Origin: JARYLZ01 sp964388275
GTDB taxonomy: Bacteria; Bacteroidota; Ignavibacteria; SZUA-365
Length of the DNA stretch: 40,251 nt
Reading direction: 5' to 3'
NCBI GenBank assembly: GCA_964388275.1
Contig: CAYLZD010000034.1
Coordinates: forward strand, 1 to 40,251
The position numbers and the translations under genes are program-made. The notes beneath the pieces were generated by a model. That model worked only from the letters and a program-made list of their open reading frames with translations. It did no database searches and was not told the origin of the DNA. Position 1 is the stretch's first letter. The number at the start of each line of letters is the position of its first letter. Shown piece after piece: positions 1 through 8,754 of this stretch.

Positions 1-1
1 C

Positions 2-57
2 AATCCCCAATCCCCAATCCCCAATCCGCAATCCGCAATCCCCAATCCGCAATCCGC
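2..57. repeat. 7-bp tandem repeat, eight copies
   Basis: Eight head-to-tail copies of a 7-bp unit AATCC[C/G]C, differing only at the sixth base. The array ends just before the stop codon of the SafE-like gene and may continue beyond the left edge of the window. It lies at the 3' end of the respiratory operon. No terminator-like hairpin is visible here. It is a simple-sequence (minisatellite-like) repeat of unknown role. Confidence 0.9.
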
Positions 58-62
58 AATCA

Positions 63-767
63 CTACTCCCCACCCCCGACCATCTGCCCTTTTGAAATCA
101 TCTTCTCCATTTTCGGGCTGATAAACGGAATCCCGAGCGATAAGCCGCGGAGGATGAAAAGCAGTCCCATCACGGCGATTGTGACCGGTATGAGCCGTGT
201 AAGACGGCGTCGGAGCCGTCCGGTTATGAAGCCGCCGGCGAATGACAGGGCGAACAGCGCCGGTATCGTTCCCACTCCGAAAACAAACATGAAAAGAGCT
301 CCGTTTACGATACCGCCGGCGCCGACACTCGCAGCCAAGGCGGCGTATACAAGCCCGCAGGGGAGAAAGCCGTTCAACAGGCCTATGGAAAACATGGTGC
401 GGGTCGATCCCGCGGCGAGCATCTCGCCGAGCCTCGATTTTATGCGATCCATCCATGCGTCCATGCGTTTCGGCAACAGACGCGCCGCAAAACGCGAGGG
501 CAAGAGCACGCTCACTATCATCAGACCTCCCGCCACGAAGCCGAGTATTTGCTGATAGCCCGCCAGCACGACGAACTGCCCGATCACGCCGACCACCGCC
601 CCCATGCCGGCGTATGTGACCGCCCTGCCGACATTGTACAGTATGCGCCCGAAAATAAAGGCGGCCATGCCTCCGCTTCGAGCCGGGAGGACGATGACAA
701 TGGGGCCGCACATGCCGAGGCAATGCAGACTCCCCACAAGACCGATTAACAAAGCGGTAAGCAACAT
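63..767 (-). CDS. SafE/TauE-family (DsbD-like) membrane protein of the cbb3 cluster
   Basis: A 234-residue polytopic membrane protein with about six hydrophobic segments. The first helix carries the family signature SLHCLGMCGP (Cys16, Met19, Cys20), and a second conserved turn NGFLPCG places Cys137 in a later helix. This Cys/His/Met pattern is typical of the 'sulfite exporter TauE/SafE' or DsbD_2-like proteins that sit at the end of cbb3 oxidase operons in Bacteroidetes, where a role in copper or thiol handling during oxidase assembly is usually supposed. The start ATG is preceded by a good GGAGG at 6-7 nt spacing. It is the last gene of the act-cco operon, 38 bp after ccoH. The substrate is unknown and the sulfite label should not be taken literally. 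Confidence 0.85.
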   Translation of the reverse strand: MLLTALLIGLVGSLHCLGMCGPIVIVLPARSGGMAAFIFGRILYNVGRAVTYAGMGAVVGVIGQFVVLAGYQQILGFVAGGLMIVSVLLPSRFAARLLPKRMDAWMDRIKSRLGEMLAAGSTRTMFSIGLLNGFLPCGLVYAALAASVGAGGIVNGALFMFVFGVGTIPALFALSFAGGFITGRLRRRLTRLIPVTIAVMGLLFILRGLSLGIPFISPKMEKMISKGQMVGGGE

Positions 768-805
768 ACTACCTCCATCCCCCTTCCCTCTTCACTATTC
801 ACCCC

Positions 806-1300
806 TCACTCAACTTCAATCCGCTGCTCATAAAAATACTCCAGCCCGCCGGCGGTCCACGAGAGCCGCACTCTCCAGTGTCCCGCGTTTTCAGGGCTCA
901 TGCCGACGCGCTGCTCGCCGCCCTCATCGAGAGAAAGCGGCAGTGAAAAATCCCGAGAGGCGTCGTCAGGCCGAAAAAAGGACACAGTTCCCTTCTGCAA
1001 GCCGGCCCTCGCGGACGCGGGAAAGCGCACGGCGCATTCGCGGACATCCTTTTCGTAGGCGATGACCGGCTTCCCATCGAGCGACATCGCGCGGCCGCGG
1101 GCATCCATTCTCCGCTGATATTTCTCTCCCTGTTCGTACGCGCTGCGCGACACGAGGTCGACGCGCTCCCGGCTGACGTAAATAACCGTGGCGGCGGTTG
1201 CCGCGACGAATACGACGATCACTATCGCGAGAACAATCGGCCAGGGTTCCCTCCTTCGAGGCGGGGACTTGGGGGATTTTTCTTCATTCATGTCGGTCAT
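806..1300 (-). CDS. ccoH: FixH/CcoH-like cbb3 oxidase assembly protein
   Basis: A small single-pass membrane protein of 164 residues from the chosen start. A basic, proline-rich N-terminus is followed by one transmembrane helix (about residues 20-42) and a soluble C-terminal beta-rich domain (about 120 residues) ending in a YFYEQRIEVE strand. Length, topology and place directly after ccoG match FixH/CcoH, which stabilises cbb3 subunits during assembly with CcoI. The sequence itself is weakly conserved, so the call leans on context. The frame is open to an upstream ATG at 1357, which would add 19 unusual residues. The ATG at 1300 and another at 1291 fit the family better, but none of the three has a convincing Shine-Dalgarno sequence. 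Confidence 0.75.
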   Translation of the reverse strand: MTDMNEEKSPKSPPRRREPWPIVLAIVIVVFVAATAATVIYVSRERVDLVSRSAYEQGEKYQRRMDARGRAMSLDGKPVIAYEKDVRECAVRFPASARAGLQKGTVSFFRPDDASRDFSLPLSLDEGGEQRVGMSPENAGHWRVRLSWTAGGLEYFYEQRIEVE

Positions 1301-1391
1301 GCGTTGATATCGTGAAATCGGTCCCTGACCCGGTCCGTTTCGGCCTGCGTCCGGCATCTCAATATACGTCGCTCTCTTGGGCTATGCATTA

Positions 1392-2831
1392 TCATTCGCC
1401 GCTTCCCGCGGGTCCGACGAAAGTGCTTCGCACGGTCTGCATGACTCTTCCTCCGCTGCGTATGTCGATTTTGATTTTCGTTATCGGTCCCGCGAGATTT
1501 GCGCGTGGAATTTCGATGAAAACCGCCGTCTGCGCGATCCCGCCCGCCGGCAGCAGCGGGCGCGTGCCGACCATGGTCAGAACTCCGGCCGGTTCGGCGA
1601 GGGCGACCTCGACCGGCAAGGTTCCGCTTGTCTTGTTGATCACCTTGACCGAATAAAGATTGCGTATGATGCCGCCTTCTCTTTCTTCGTACAGCGTGCC
1701 GGGGACGCGCAGGACGGTGGCCTCCACATCGGTTCTTGCCAGGAACAGGTAGGAGATCAGCCCCAGCAGGAGCGCCAGCACAGCGCTGTAGCCGATCACT
1801 CGCGGCGTGAACAGCTTCGCGCTTCCGCTTCGGATCGAGGCGTGCGAGGCATAGCGCACGAGACCGCGCGGGAGGCCGAGGCGGTCCATCACGCCGTCGC
1901 AGGCGTCGATGCAGGCGGTGCAGTTGACGCACTCGAGCTGCGTGCCGTTGCGTATGTCGATTCCCGTCGGACACACGACCACGCACTGCCGGCAGTCCAC
2001 GCAGTCGCCCAGTTGCGATCTGTCCGCGCCTTTGCGCATGCGGCCGCGCGGTTCGCCTCTTTCGAAATCATACGTGATGACGACGGAATTGTCGTCCAGC
2101 AGCACTGATTGCAACCGTCCATAGGGGCAGACCAGTGTGCAGGTCTGTTCGCGGAACCAGGCGAACACAAAATAGACAGCGCCCGCCAGGCCTGCCCATG
2201 CGGCGGTCACCGCCGCATCGCCGGGCAGCAGGTTCATGAAGGATTTCACGCCTATCACCCAGGAGATGAGAGCGGCTGAAACCAGGAGAGCCATGGCGGC
2301 GAACACCGCGTGCTTGGCCGTCTTTTTAGCCAGCTTGGACGGAGTCCAGGGCTGCAGCGCAAGCAGCCGCTGTTTTCCCGAATCTCCTTCTATCAGATAT
2401 TCGATCTTGCGGAACACCATCTCCATGAAAATGGTCTGCGGGCACACCCACCCGCAGAACACCCGGCCGAACACGGCAGTAAACAGGAATATGAAGACCA
2501 TGGCCGCTATCATGACGAGTCCGAAGAGATAGAAGTCCTGCGGCCAGAAGGACACCGACAAGATGATGAATTTGCGCTCCGGAAAATTCAGGAGCATGAG
2601 CGGCTCGCCGTTCACCTGTATGACCGGGGCCGAGAAGAAGAAGGCGAGCAGAATCCAACTCATCAGGGTGCGGGCGCGCGTGAAACGTCCCTTGGGCTTC
2701 TTCGGGTAAATCCACTTGCGCCTGCCTTCATCGTCGATGGTGGCGACCCTGTCGCGGAAGGTGATTTCAGCATGTCCCGGATCCGCAGATTCCGCGGGAG
2801 GTTTTCCGAAACTGCTAATCTGGGTTTCCAA
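1392..2831 (-). CDS. ccoG: Cytochrome c oxidase accessory protein CcoG (RdxA/FixG)
   Basis: A 479-residue membrane ferredoxin-like protein. After a soluble N-terminus come several membrane helices with the motifs CGWVCPQ (Cys126/130) and CTLVCPYGR (Cys231/235). Two [4Fe-4S] cysteine sets follow: CVDCRQCVVVCP (277-287) and CVNCTACIDAC (301-311). After one more helix (about 345-365) there is a C-terminal immunoglobulin-like domain. This is the standard CcoG layout and length. CcoG is known as a Cu(II) reductase that supplies Cu(I) for the cbb3 CuB centre. The start is TTG: the in-frame codon before it is a stop, and AAAGGA lies just upstream. About 100 bp separate it from ccoP, a loose joint for this operon. 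Confidence 0.95.
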   Translation of the reverse strand: METQISSFGKPPAESADPGHAEITFRDRVATIDDEGRRKWIYPKKPKGRFTRARTLMSWILLAFFFSAPVIQVNGEPLMLLNFPERKFIILSVSFWPQDFYLFGLVMIAAMVFIFLFTAVFGRVFCGWVCPQTIFMEMVFRKIEYLIEGDSGKQRLLALQPWTPSKLAKKTAKHAVFAAMALLVSAALISWVIGVKSFMNLLPGDAAVTAAWAGLAGAVYFVFAWFREQTCTLVCPYGRLQSVLLDDNSVVITYDFERGEPRGRMRKGADRSQLGDCVDCRQCVVVCPTGIDIRNGTQLECVNCTACIDACDGVMDRLGLPRGLVRYASHASIRSGSAKLFTPRVIGYSAVLALLLGLISYLFLARTDVEATVLRVPGTLYEEREGGIIRNLYSVKVINKTSGTLPVEVALAEPAGVLTMVGTRPLLPAGGIAQTAVFIEIPRANLAGPITKIKIDIRSGGRVMQTVRSTFVGPAGSGE

Positions 2832-2884
2832 TCATCATCCTTTCTTTCCCGTTTTACGCGGAAGATGCATCACGATTTCTCCTC

Positions 2885-2899
2885 AGAGCGCCGCGCTCT
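2885..2899. other. Perfect GC-rich palindrome in the ccoP-ccoG gap
   Basis: AGAGCGC-C-GCGCTCT is a perfect 7-bp inverted repeat around one central base, in the 100-bp non-coding gap between ccoP and ccoG. No U-run follows on either strand, so it is not a classic terminator. It could be an mRNA-stabilising or processing hairpin inside the operon transcript, or a protein-binding palindrome. The role is inferred only. Confidence 0.4.
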
Positions 2900-2931
2900 C
2901 GTGAAGGCAGTCCCGGAACGGCTGCATTTAC

Positions 2932-3726
2932 TTAGGTCCCGGCCTTATCGCCTTGCGGAGGTTTTGCGTTGGGCGGATTGGTGCCCTGCAATTTCACGAG
3001 TATGAAACTGGATACGTTGTTGATCTGATCCGGCGTCAGCGTTTTCTCCCAGGAGATCATTCCCTTCTCGGGGACGCCTTTTCTGACGATGTGAATGATG
3101 TCGGCGATGGCGCCGCCGTGTATCCAGTATTCGTCGGTCATGTTGGGTCCGATGCCGCCCTCGCCCTTCATGCCGTGGCAGGTCATGCATTGCGATTCGA
3201 AGATGGCCTTTCCGTCGGCCAGAGCGGCCGCGTCCTTCAGGGGTTCGGCGAGCGCCGGTTCCGGTTCCGGGCCCGCGCCGCCCGACAGTCGGCCGCCCTC
3301 CGCTTCGAAGCGTTTGGCGATTTCCGGAAAAGCCGCCTGCAGCTTGCCGAGCTGCTCAGCGTCGGCTTTCTTCATGGCCAGGAGTATGTTCTCTTCGAAA
3401 ACCGCATAGTCCGCTTGGCGCTGCTCCTCGCGCATGCGCGGCGTGATCTGCCTGACGCTCGACAGCCATGGCGATTTGTAAGCGGCGAAGACGCGGCCGC
3501 CGGTCTCATCCGGTCCGGATTCGTAGTCCGAGTCGTATTCTTTCTTGTATTCGGTCTTCTGCAAATCGCCCGTGGCCAGCACATGGTAATGCAGAAGATA
3601 TCCAACAGCGAATGCTATGCACAAATAGAAGAGCCACTTCCACCAGCCGGGCAGGTCGTTGTCGTACTCCTGTATTCCGTCGAAGGAATGGTGAAAGAGC
3701 TCGTCCTCGGGTTTTTTCACTGCCAT
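2932..3726 (-). CDS. ccoP: cbb3 oxidase subunit III, single-heme cytochrome c (CcoP)
   Basis: A 264-residue protein. Residues 10-50 form the FixP N-terminal domain: a DGIQEYDNDLPGWW segment typical of CcoP, then one transmembrane helix (about 30-50). An Ala/Glu-rich, probably helical spacer (about 95-170) follows, and then one cytochrome c domain with CMTCH (Cys180, Cys183, His184) and a likely axial Met223 in GMISW. Proteobacterial CcoP is diheme. Only one CxxCH is present here, as is common in Bacteroidetes CcoP. The spacer occupies the place of the missing first heme domain. Start ATG with GGAGG 7 nt upstream; 3 bp after ccoQ. It passes electrons from soluble or ACIII-linked cytochrome c to CcoO/CcoN. 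Confidence 0.95.
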   Translation of the reverse strand: MAVKKPEDELFHHSFDGIQEYDNDLPGWWKWLFYLCIAFAVGYLLHYHVLATGDLQKTEYKKEYDSDYESGPDETGGRVFAAYKSPWLSSVRQITPRMREEQRQADYAVFEENILLAMKKADAEQLGKLQAAFPEIAKRFEAEGGRLSGGAGPEPEPALAEPLKDAAALADGKAIFESQCMTCHGMKGEGGIGPNMTDEYWIHGGAIADIIHIVRKGVPEKGMISWEKTLTPDQINNVSSFILVKLQGTNPPNAKPPQGDKAGT

Positions 3727-3729
3727 AGA

Positions 3730-3915
3730 TCAACCTCCGTTGGTCGACGCGTCCTCCCTGTCCTCGTCCAGAGGCAGGCGGCTCATGTGATTTGTAAAGC
3801 TCTTCTTCAAGAAAATCGTTCGCAGAAGGATGGCGGCGAAAATGGCGAAGAACAGCACGGTCGCGGCCGCCGCCGCGTCATTGTACGCCGCTGAATCCAT
3901 GAGATGCTTGAACAT
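3730..3915 (-). CDS. ccoQ: cbb3 oxidase small subunit CcoQ-like
   Basis: A 61-residue protein with one transmembrane helix (about residues 13-33) followed by a short charged cytoplasmic tail. Size, topology and position between ccoNO and ccoP match CcoQ/FixQ, a small subunit that stabilises the cbb3 core. The sequence is too short for firm family assignment, so the call rests mainly on context. The chosen ATG at 3915 has AGGA about 10 nt upstream; a second in-frame ATG lies at 3900. It starts 14 bp after the ccoNO stop, and its own stop is 3 bp before ccoP. Confidence 0.8.
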   Translation of the reverse strand: MFKHLMDSAAYNDAAAAATVLFFAIFAAILLRTIFLKKSFTNHMSRLPLDEDREDASTNGG

Positions 3916-3929
3916 GCGAATTCGTGATC

Positions 3930-6044
3930 CTATTTAACCTTGATGTCCGTGCCGAGCCGCTGGAGATACGCGGTCAGGGCGATTATGTCGCGTTTCCAGT
4001 TCGTCGATATCCCGGATCCTCTGAGCCGTCCGGCGATCTCCTGCGCCTGCGCCTTGACGTCATCGAGCGCCTTGTCTTCGTAATCCGCGGGATAGGGAAC
4101 GCCGAGGGACCTCATGACGGATATCTTCGCCGAGAGTCCGCCGAGGTCAATCTCATTCTCCAGCATCCAGGGATACGGCGGCATGATGGATCCGGGCGAC
4201 ATGGAAGTCGGATCCAGCATATGGCTGTAATGCCACGCGTCCGGGTACTTTCCTCCCACGCGCAGGAGGTCGGGACCGGTGCGTTTGGATCCCCAAAGGA
4301 AGGGGTGATCATAGACGTACTCGCCTGATTTCGAGTATTCACCGTATCTCTCGGTCTCGGATCGGAACGGCCTCACCATCTGCGAGTGGCAGCCGACGCA
4401 GCCCTCGCGTATGTATATGTCGCGGCCGAGCAGTTCCAGGGGTTTGTAGGGCTTGACGCTGGAGATCGTCGGCACGTTCGATTGCACGACGAACATCGGG
4501 ACATTCAATATCACGCTTCCGGCGAGTATCGCGACGGTGGTGAGTATGGTGAACTGCGCGGGCCGGCTCTCGAGCCAGCGGTGGCCCCAGTACGTCTTCT
4601 CGGCCCGTACCCGCTGCGATCGCAGCGACTGCGCCTCGGCTTCCTCCTCCTTGAGGAAGGATCCCGATCGCGCCGTCTTCCAGAGGTTCCAGACCATCAG
4701 CAAGGCGCCGGTCAGGAACAGAGTGCCGCCGAAGGCGCGGATGATGTGCATGGGAACGATCTGAAGCACGGTCTCGAGGAAATTCGGATACTGCAGAACC
4801 CCTTCAGGAGTGAACTGCTTCCACATCAGACCCTGCGTGATGCCCGCCCAGTAAATGGGAATCACGTAGAAGAGTATCGCGAGCGTGCCGAGCCAGAAAT
4901 GCCAGTTGGCGAGTTTCGTGCTGTATAATTTGGTCCGGTATAACCGCGGGAACAGCCAGTAGAGCATGCCGAAGGTGAGGAAACCGTTCCATCCCAGCGC
5001 GCCTACGTGCACGTGGGCGATGGTCCAGTCGGTGAAATGCGAAATGGCGTTGACGCTCTTCAGCGAGAGAGTCGGGCCTTCGAGGGTCGCCATGCCGTAA
5101 GCCGTGACCGCGACGACGAGGAATTTCAGCACCGGATCCTCGCGCACGCGGTCCCAAGCGCCTCGGAGCGTGAGGAGGCCGTTGAGCATGCCGCCCCAGG
5201 AGGGAGCGATCAGCATGATGGAGAAAACCGTGCCCAGGGATTGCGCCCAATCCGGTATAGAGGAGTAGAGCAGGTGATGAGGTCCGGCCCAGATGTAAAT
5301 GAAGATCAGCGCCCAGAAATGCACGATGGAGAGCTTGTAGGAATACACCGGCCTGTTGGCCGCCTTCGGCAGATAGTAGTACATCAGCCCCAGATACGGC
5401 GTGGTGAGGAAAAAGGCCACGGCGTTGTGTCCGTACCACCACTGCACGAGCGCGTCCTGCACGCCGGCGTAAACCGGATAGCTTTTCAGGAACCCCGCCG
5501 GCAATTCGATGGAGTTTACAATGTGCAGCACCGCCACGGTTATGAGCGTCGCTATGAAAAACCAGATAGCGACGTACAGGTGCTTCTCCCGCCTGATCCG
5601 CATGGTGCCGAACATGTTGACGCCCCAGATCACCCAGACCACGGTTATCGCGATGTCTATAGGCCATTCCAGCTCGGCGTATTCCTTGGACGTGGTATAG
5701 CCCAGCAGCAGGGTGACGGCCGCGGCAAGAATGATGAGCTGCCATCCCCAGAAATGCATGCGCGACAAAAGATCGCTCCAGTTCCGCGTCTTCAGCAGGC
5801 GCTGGACCATGTAGTAATAGCCCAGGAACATGCCGTTCCCGACGAAGGCAAAGATCACGGCGTTCGTATGCAGCGGTCGCAACCGTCCGAAAGTCGTGTA
5901 CGGCGTCCCGAGGTTCATGCCGGGAAAAGGTATCTGCAGGGCTATGGTGACTCCCACGAGGAAGCCGACTATGCCCCAGAAAACCGTGGCCAGGAAAAAC
6001 ATCCTCACAATGGCATTGTCGTATCGGAATTTCTCGAGTTCCAT
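3930..6044 (-). CDS. ccoNO: Fused cbb3 oxidase subunits I and II (CcoN-CcoO)
   Basis: A 704-residue fusion of the catalytic heme-copper subunit and the membrane-anchored monoheme cytochrome c. Residues 1-460 are CcoN with its helices and metal ligands: His59 (RPLHTN), His206 (WWYGHN), His256/257 (AGPHH) and His344/346 (AHVHVG), which would bind heme b, heme b3 and CuB. A charged linker (about 463-485) joins CcoO, which has one helix (about 497-520), the heme motif CVGCH (549-553) and a likely Met621 ligand in SIMPPYPW. The fusion is common in Bacteroidetes and relatives. The frame also has a TTG one codon earlier, but the ATG overlaps the ccoS stop as TGATG and has AGGAG nine bases upstream, so it is preferred. 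The enzyme reduces O2 to water with high affinity. Confidence 0.97.
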   Translation of the reverse strand: MELEKFRYDNAIVRMFFLATVFWGIVGFLVGVTIALQIPFPGMNLGTPYTTFGRLRPLHTNAVIFAFVGNGMFLGYYYMVQRLLKTRNWSDLLSRMHFWGWQLIILAAAVTLLLGYTTSKEYAELEWPIDIAITVVWVIWGVNMFGTMRIRREKHLYVAIWFFIATLITVAVLHIVNSIELPAGFLKSYPVYAGVQDALVQWWYGHNAVAFFLTTPYLGLMYYYLPKAANRPVYSYKLSIVHFWALIFIYIWAGPHHLLYSSIPDWAQSLGTVFSIMLIAPSWGGMLNGLLTLRGAWDRVREDPVLKFLVVAVTAYGMATLEGPTLSLKSVNAISHFTDWTIAHVHVGALGWNGFLTFGMLYWLFPRLYRTKLYSTKLANWHFWLGTLAILFYVIPIYWAGITQGLMWKQFTPEGVLQYPNFLETVLQIVPMHIIRAFGGTLFLTGALLMVWNLWKTARSGSFLKEEEAEAQSLRSQRVRAEKTYWGHRWLESRPAQFTILTTVAILAGSVILNVPMFVVQSNVPTISSVKPYKPLELLGRDIYIREGCVGCHSQMVRPFRSETERYGEYSKSGEYVYDHPFLWGSKRTGPDLLRVGGKYPDAWHYSHMLDPTSMSPGSIMPPYPWMLENEIDLGGLSAKISVMRSLGVPYPADYEDKALDDVKAQAQEIAGRLRGSGISTNWKRDIIALTAYLQRLGTDIKVK

Positions 6045-6253
6045 CAATCGTCGCTCCTGTCTTCTTGCTTCGCCGCTTTCTCCGCGTCGTCGCCGGCGGC
6101 GGCTTCATGCGACGGCGGATCGTCAAACAACATACGCACGGAGGGCGTGTATTTGTCTTCGTACTGTCCGTTCCGTACGGACCAGAGGAACGCTCCCAGA
6201 AATATCAGAGCCACGAGCAGGCTGAAGCCGATCAGCAGAAACATCACGCTCAT
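6044..6253 (-). CDS. ccoS: cbb3 oxidase maturation protein CcoS
   Basis: A 69-residue protein with one N-terminal transmembrane helix (about residues 4-25), then the SVRNGQYED segment characteristic of CcoS and a short acidic tail. CcoS is needed in other bacteria for cofactor insertion (heme and copper) into CcoN. It starts 4 bp after ccoI, with its GAGGTG ribosome-binding site inside the end of ccoI, and its TGA overlaps the ccoNO start by one base, so translation is probably coupled. The context ccoI-ccoS-ccoNO is the usual one. Confidence 0.93.
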   Translation of the reverse strand: MSVMFLLIGFSLLVALIFLGAFLWSVRNGQYEDKYTPSVRMLFDDPPSHEAAAGDDAEKAAKQEDRSDD

Positions 6254-6257
6254 ACGG

Positions 6258-8738
6258 TCACCTCAGGCCCAGCGACGAGGCGCGCAGCCGCGTCGCGATT
6301 GTGGTGAAAGCCACGGCGCTCACCGAGCTGAGCGGCATCAGCACCGCCGATACCAGCGGCGAAAGCGCTCCGCCGACCGCGAAGGCGATGCCAGTCACGT
6401 TATAGATCAGCGACAGCGCGAAACTTGCCTTCACGATGCGGACGCTTGCGCGTGAAGCCCCCAGAAAGCGGTCGAAGTGATGAAAGCGGTCGGCCGAGAG
6501 AATCGCGTCGCAGGCGGGCGAAAACGTGTTGACATCCTCGGCGACCGATACGCCCGCGTCGGCGGCCTTGAGAGCGCCGGCATCATTCAGTCCGTCGCCG
6601 ACCATGAGCACATGCCGGCCCTGCCGCTGTAATTCGGATATGCGCCTCATTTTATCTTCCGGCGACTGCCGGAATTTCATCCGGACATCCCCGCCGAACA
6701 AGAGCCGCAGGGCGTTCTCTTCGCCGTTCCCATCGCCCGACAGCACCTCGAATTCATAGCCCCGGTTTCTGAGGCGCGACACCAGCGCGTCCAGGCCCCG
6801 CCGGTAATGATTTTGCACCGAAAAGAAGCCCTTGTATCCGCCGCCGATGGATACGTGGACCTGCGACCGTCCGCTTTGCGGCACGGCATCCCCGCCCGGC
6901 GCGCCGGTCCACGCGGCCGAGCCGATTCTCACCGCCTCGCCCTGCGCGTCGGCGCCGATGCCTTCGCCGGGCGTCTCGGAATACCCCGCTATCCGCATCG
7001 ATCCGGCGCCGTTCAACGCGGCGGCAAGCCGGCGGCTGAGCACGTGCGTGGATTGCTTGGCGACCGATGCGATCCGCGCGCGATCGTCTTCGCCCAGCGG
7101 CTCTCCCGAGTATTCGAGCTCCGGCGGAGCGGCCTGCGTCAAGGTTCCGGTCTTGTCGAATACTATCGTGTCGATCGCGGCCAGCGTCTCGACCGTTTCC
7201 GTGTTCTTCAAATAGAAGCCGTTGTTGCCGAGTATCCTCTGCGCCGATCCGAATGCGAAAGGCGATGATAGAGCCAGCGCGCAGGGACATGCTATGATGA
7301 GCACGGCGGTGAATACGGACGCTGCGACGGTGAAACTTTCCGCCAGCCAATAGAGTCCGGCCGCGCAGGCGACAAGCAGAACGCCCGCGGTGAAATAACG
7401 GCTTACGGTATTGACGAACAGAGGGATGCGGGCCGCGGAGGGTTTGGTGAAGACGTCGTCGTTCCACAGGCGCGTGAGGTAGCTTTGGGAGATCTCCTTG
7501 CAAACTTCCAACTCAATGGCCTCTCCGGACTGCCGGCCGCCCGCGTGTATGCGGTCGCCGCTTGTCTTGGCGACGGGTTCCGCTTCGCCGGTGACGAAGC
7601 TGTAGTCGATGCGGGCGTCGCCCCGCAGCAGCACGGAGTCGGCCGGCACGAGCTCCTGGTTGCGGATCACGATGCGGTCGCCCACGCGGAGCTTCGTCAA
7701 CGGTATGGAGGTTTCCTTCCCGTCGCTGCGCAACGTGACCCAGAGAGGAAAGAAGGAACGGAAATCGCGGTCGAAAGAAAGCGAGTCGTAGCTCTTTTTC
7801 TGAAAGATGCGTCCGATCAGCATGAAGAAGACGAAGCCGGTGAAACTGTCCAGGAAGCCGGGCCCCGAGCCGCCGAGAATGTCCGCCATGCTGCGGGCGA
7901 ACATCACGATGATGCCGAGCGCGATCGGCGCGTCGATATTCAGGGATCTTGCGCGCAGTCCCTTCCACGCCGGGATGAAAAACTCCATGCTGCTGTACAG
8001 AAGCACCGGGATCGAGAGCAACAGGTTGAGATGCGTGAAAAACGTCCGGAACAGCGGATCCAACGTCCCCTCTTCGGCGAGATATTCCGGAAAACTGAGG
8101 AGCATCACATTGCCGAAGGCGAAACCGGCCACGCCGATGCGGTAATAGAGACGCCGATCCGATGTTTTGCGCTTCTTGACGGCAATGCTCTCGAGGTTTA
8201 TCAGCGGCTCGTAACCGATGGAGGACATCAGTTCGACGATCCTGCGGAGAGTGATTCCGGACTTGCGGAATGATATCGTGACCTCCTTTCTCGGGAAGTT
8301 CACCCTCGAAGACGTTACGCCCGCATGCAGCGAGCCCAGGCGTTCGAGCAGCCACACGCAGGAACTGCATCGCATGGATGGAACGGAAAAGGTCGCCATC
8401 GCCGCGTCGCCGTCGGAGAACGACAGCAGCTGCGCCGCAACCGATTCGTCGTCGAGGAATTCAAAGCGCCGCAGATACGCCGAATCCCTGGGACTGCGTC
8501 CCGGGGCTTGCCGATCGACTTCATAGTACGCGCAGAGATTATTCTCCTGAAGAAGCTCGTAAACCGTTTTGCAGCCGTTGCAGCAGAAATGCCTGCCTCC
8601 GGATACCACATCCTCGGCGTCGCACGGATCGCCGCAGTGATAGCACGGAACGGCTTCGGATTCCGGCCGGCCGCCGCGTCTCGACGCCGTCGGCCTCCGG
8701 GCCGTCTCTCCAACTCCGCCTTGTTCCTTCAACTGCAC
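6258..8738 (-). CDS. ccoI: Copper-exporting P1B-type ATPase for cbb3 assembly (CcoI/FixI)
   Basis: An 826-residue P1B-ATPase. The N-terminus has a Cys-rich metal-binding segment with CYHCGDPC (32-39) and FCCNGC (51-56), as in the FixI-type ATPase catalytic-binding domain. A heavy-metal-associated domain follows with MRCSSC (122-127). Next come the actuator TGEAEP (383-388), the membrane copper motif CPC (484-486), the phosphorylation site DKTGT (Asp528) and the hinge GDGLNDA (714-720). FixI-type ATPases export copper slowly to feed the oxidase rather than for detoxification. Start is GTG with a strong GGGGAGG seven bases upstream, 16 bp after the actF stop, tying ACIII and oxidase genes into one transcription unit. 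Confidence 0.95.
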   Translation of the reverse strand: MQLKEQGGVGETARRPTASRRGGRPESEAVPCYHCGDPCDAEDVVSGGRHFCCNGCKTVYELLQENNLCAYYEVDRQAPGRSPRDSAYLRRFEFLDDESVAAQLLSFSDGDAAMATFSVPSMRCSSCVWLLERLGSLHAGVTSSRVNFPRKEVTISFRKSGITLRRIVELMSSIGYEPLINLESIAVKKRKTSDRRLYYRIGVAGFAFGNVMLLSFPEYLAEEGTLDPLFRTFFTHLNLLLSIPVLLYSSMEFFIPAWKGLRARSLNIDAPIALGIIVMFARSMADILGGSGPGFLDSFTGFVFFMLIGRIFQKKSYDSLSFDRDFRSFFPLWVTLRSDGKETSIPLTKLRVGDRIVIRNQELVPADSVLLRGDARIDYSFVTGEAEPVAKTSGDRIHAGGRQSGEAIELEVCKEISQSYLTRLWNDDVFTKPSAARIPLFVNTVSRYFTAGVLLVACAAGLYWLAESFTVAASVFTAVLIIACPCALALSSPFAFGSAQRILGNNGFYLKNTETVETLAAIDTIVFDKTGTLTQAAPPELEYSGEPLGEDDRARIASVAKQSTHVLSRRLAAALNGAGSMRIAGYSETPGEGIGADAQGEAVRIGSAAWTGAPGGDAVPQSGRSQVHVSIGGGYKGFFSVQNHYRRGLDALVSRLRNRGYEFEVLSGDGNGEENALRLLFGGDVRMKFRQSPEDKMRRISELQRQGRHVLMVGDGLNDAGALKAADAGVSVAEDVNTFSPACDAILSADRFHHFDRFLGASRASVRIVKASFALSLIYNVTGIAFAVGGALSPLVSAVLMPLSSVSAVAFTTIATRLRASSLGLR

Positions 8739-8754
8739 GGCTCGCCTCCCCTGA

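Noticed and set aside
5007..6455. Long plus-strand frame antisense to ccoNO
   Set aside because: It lies opposite the strongly conserved cbb3 subunit, is rich in His/Arg/Glu with no recognisable domain, and is a typical mirror frame in GC-rich coding DNA.
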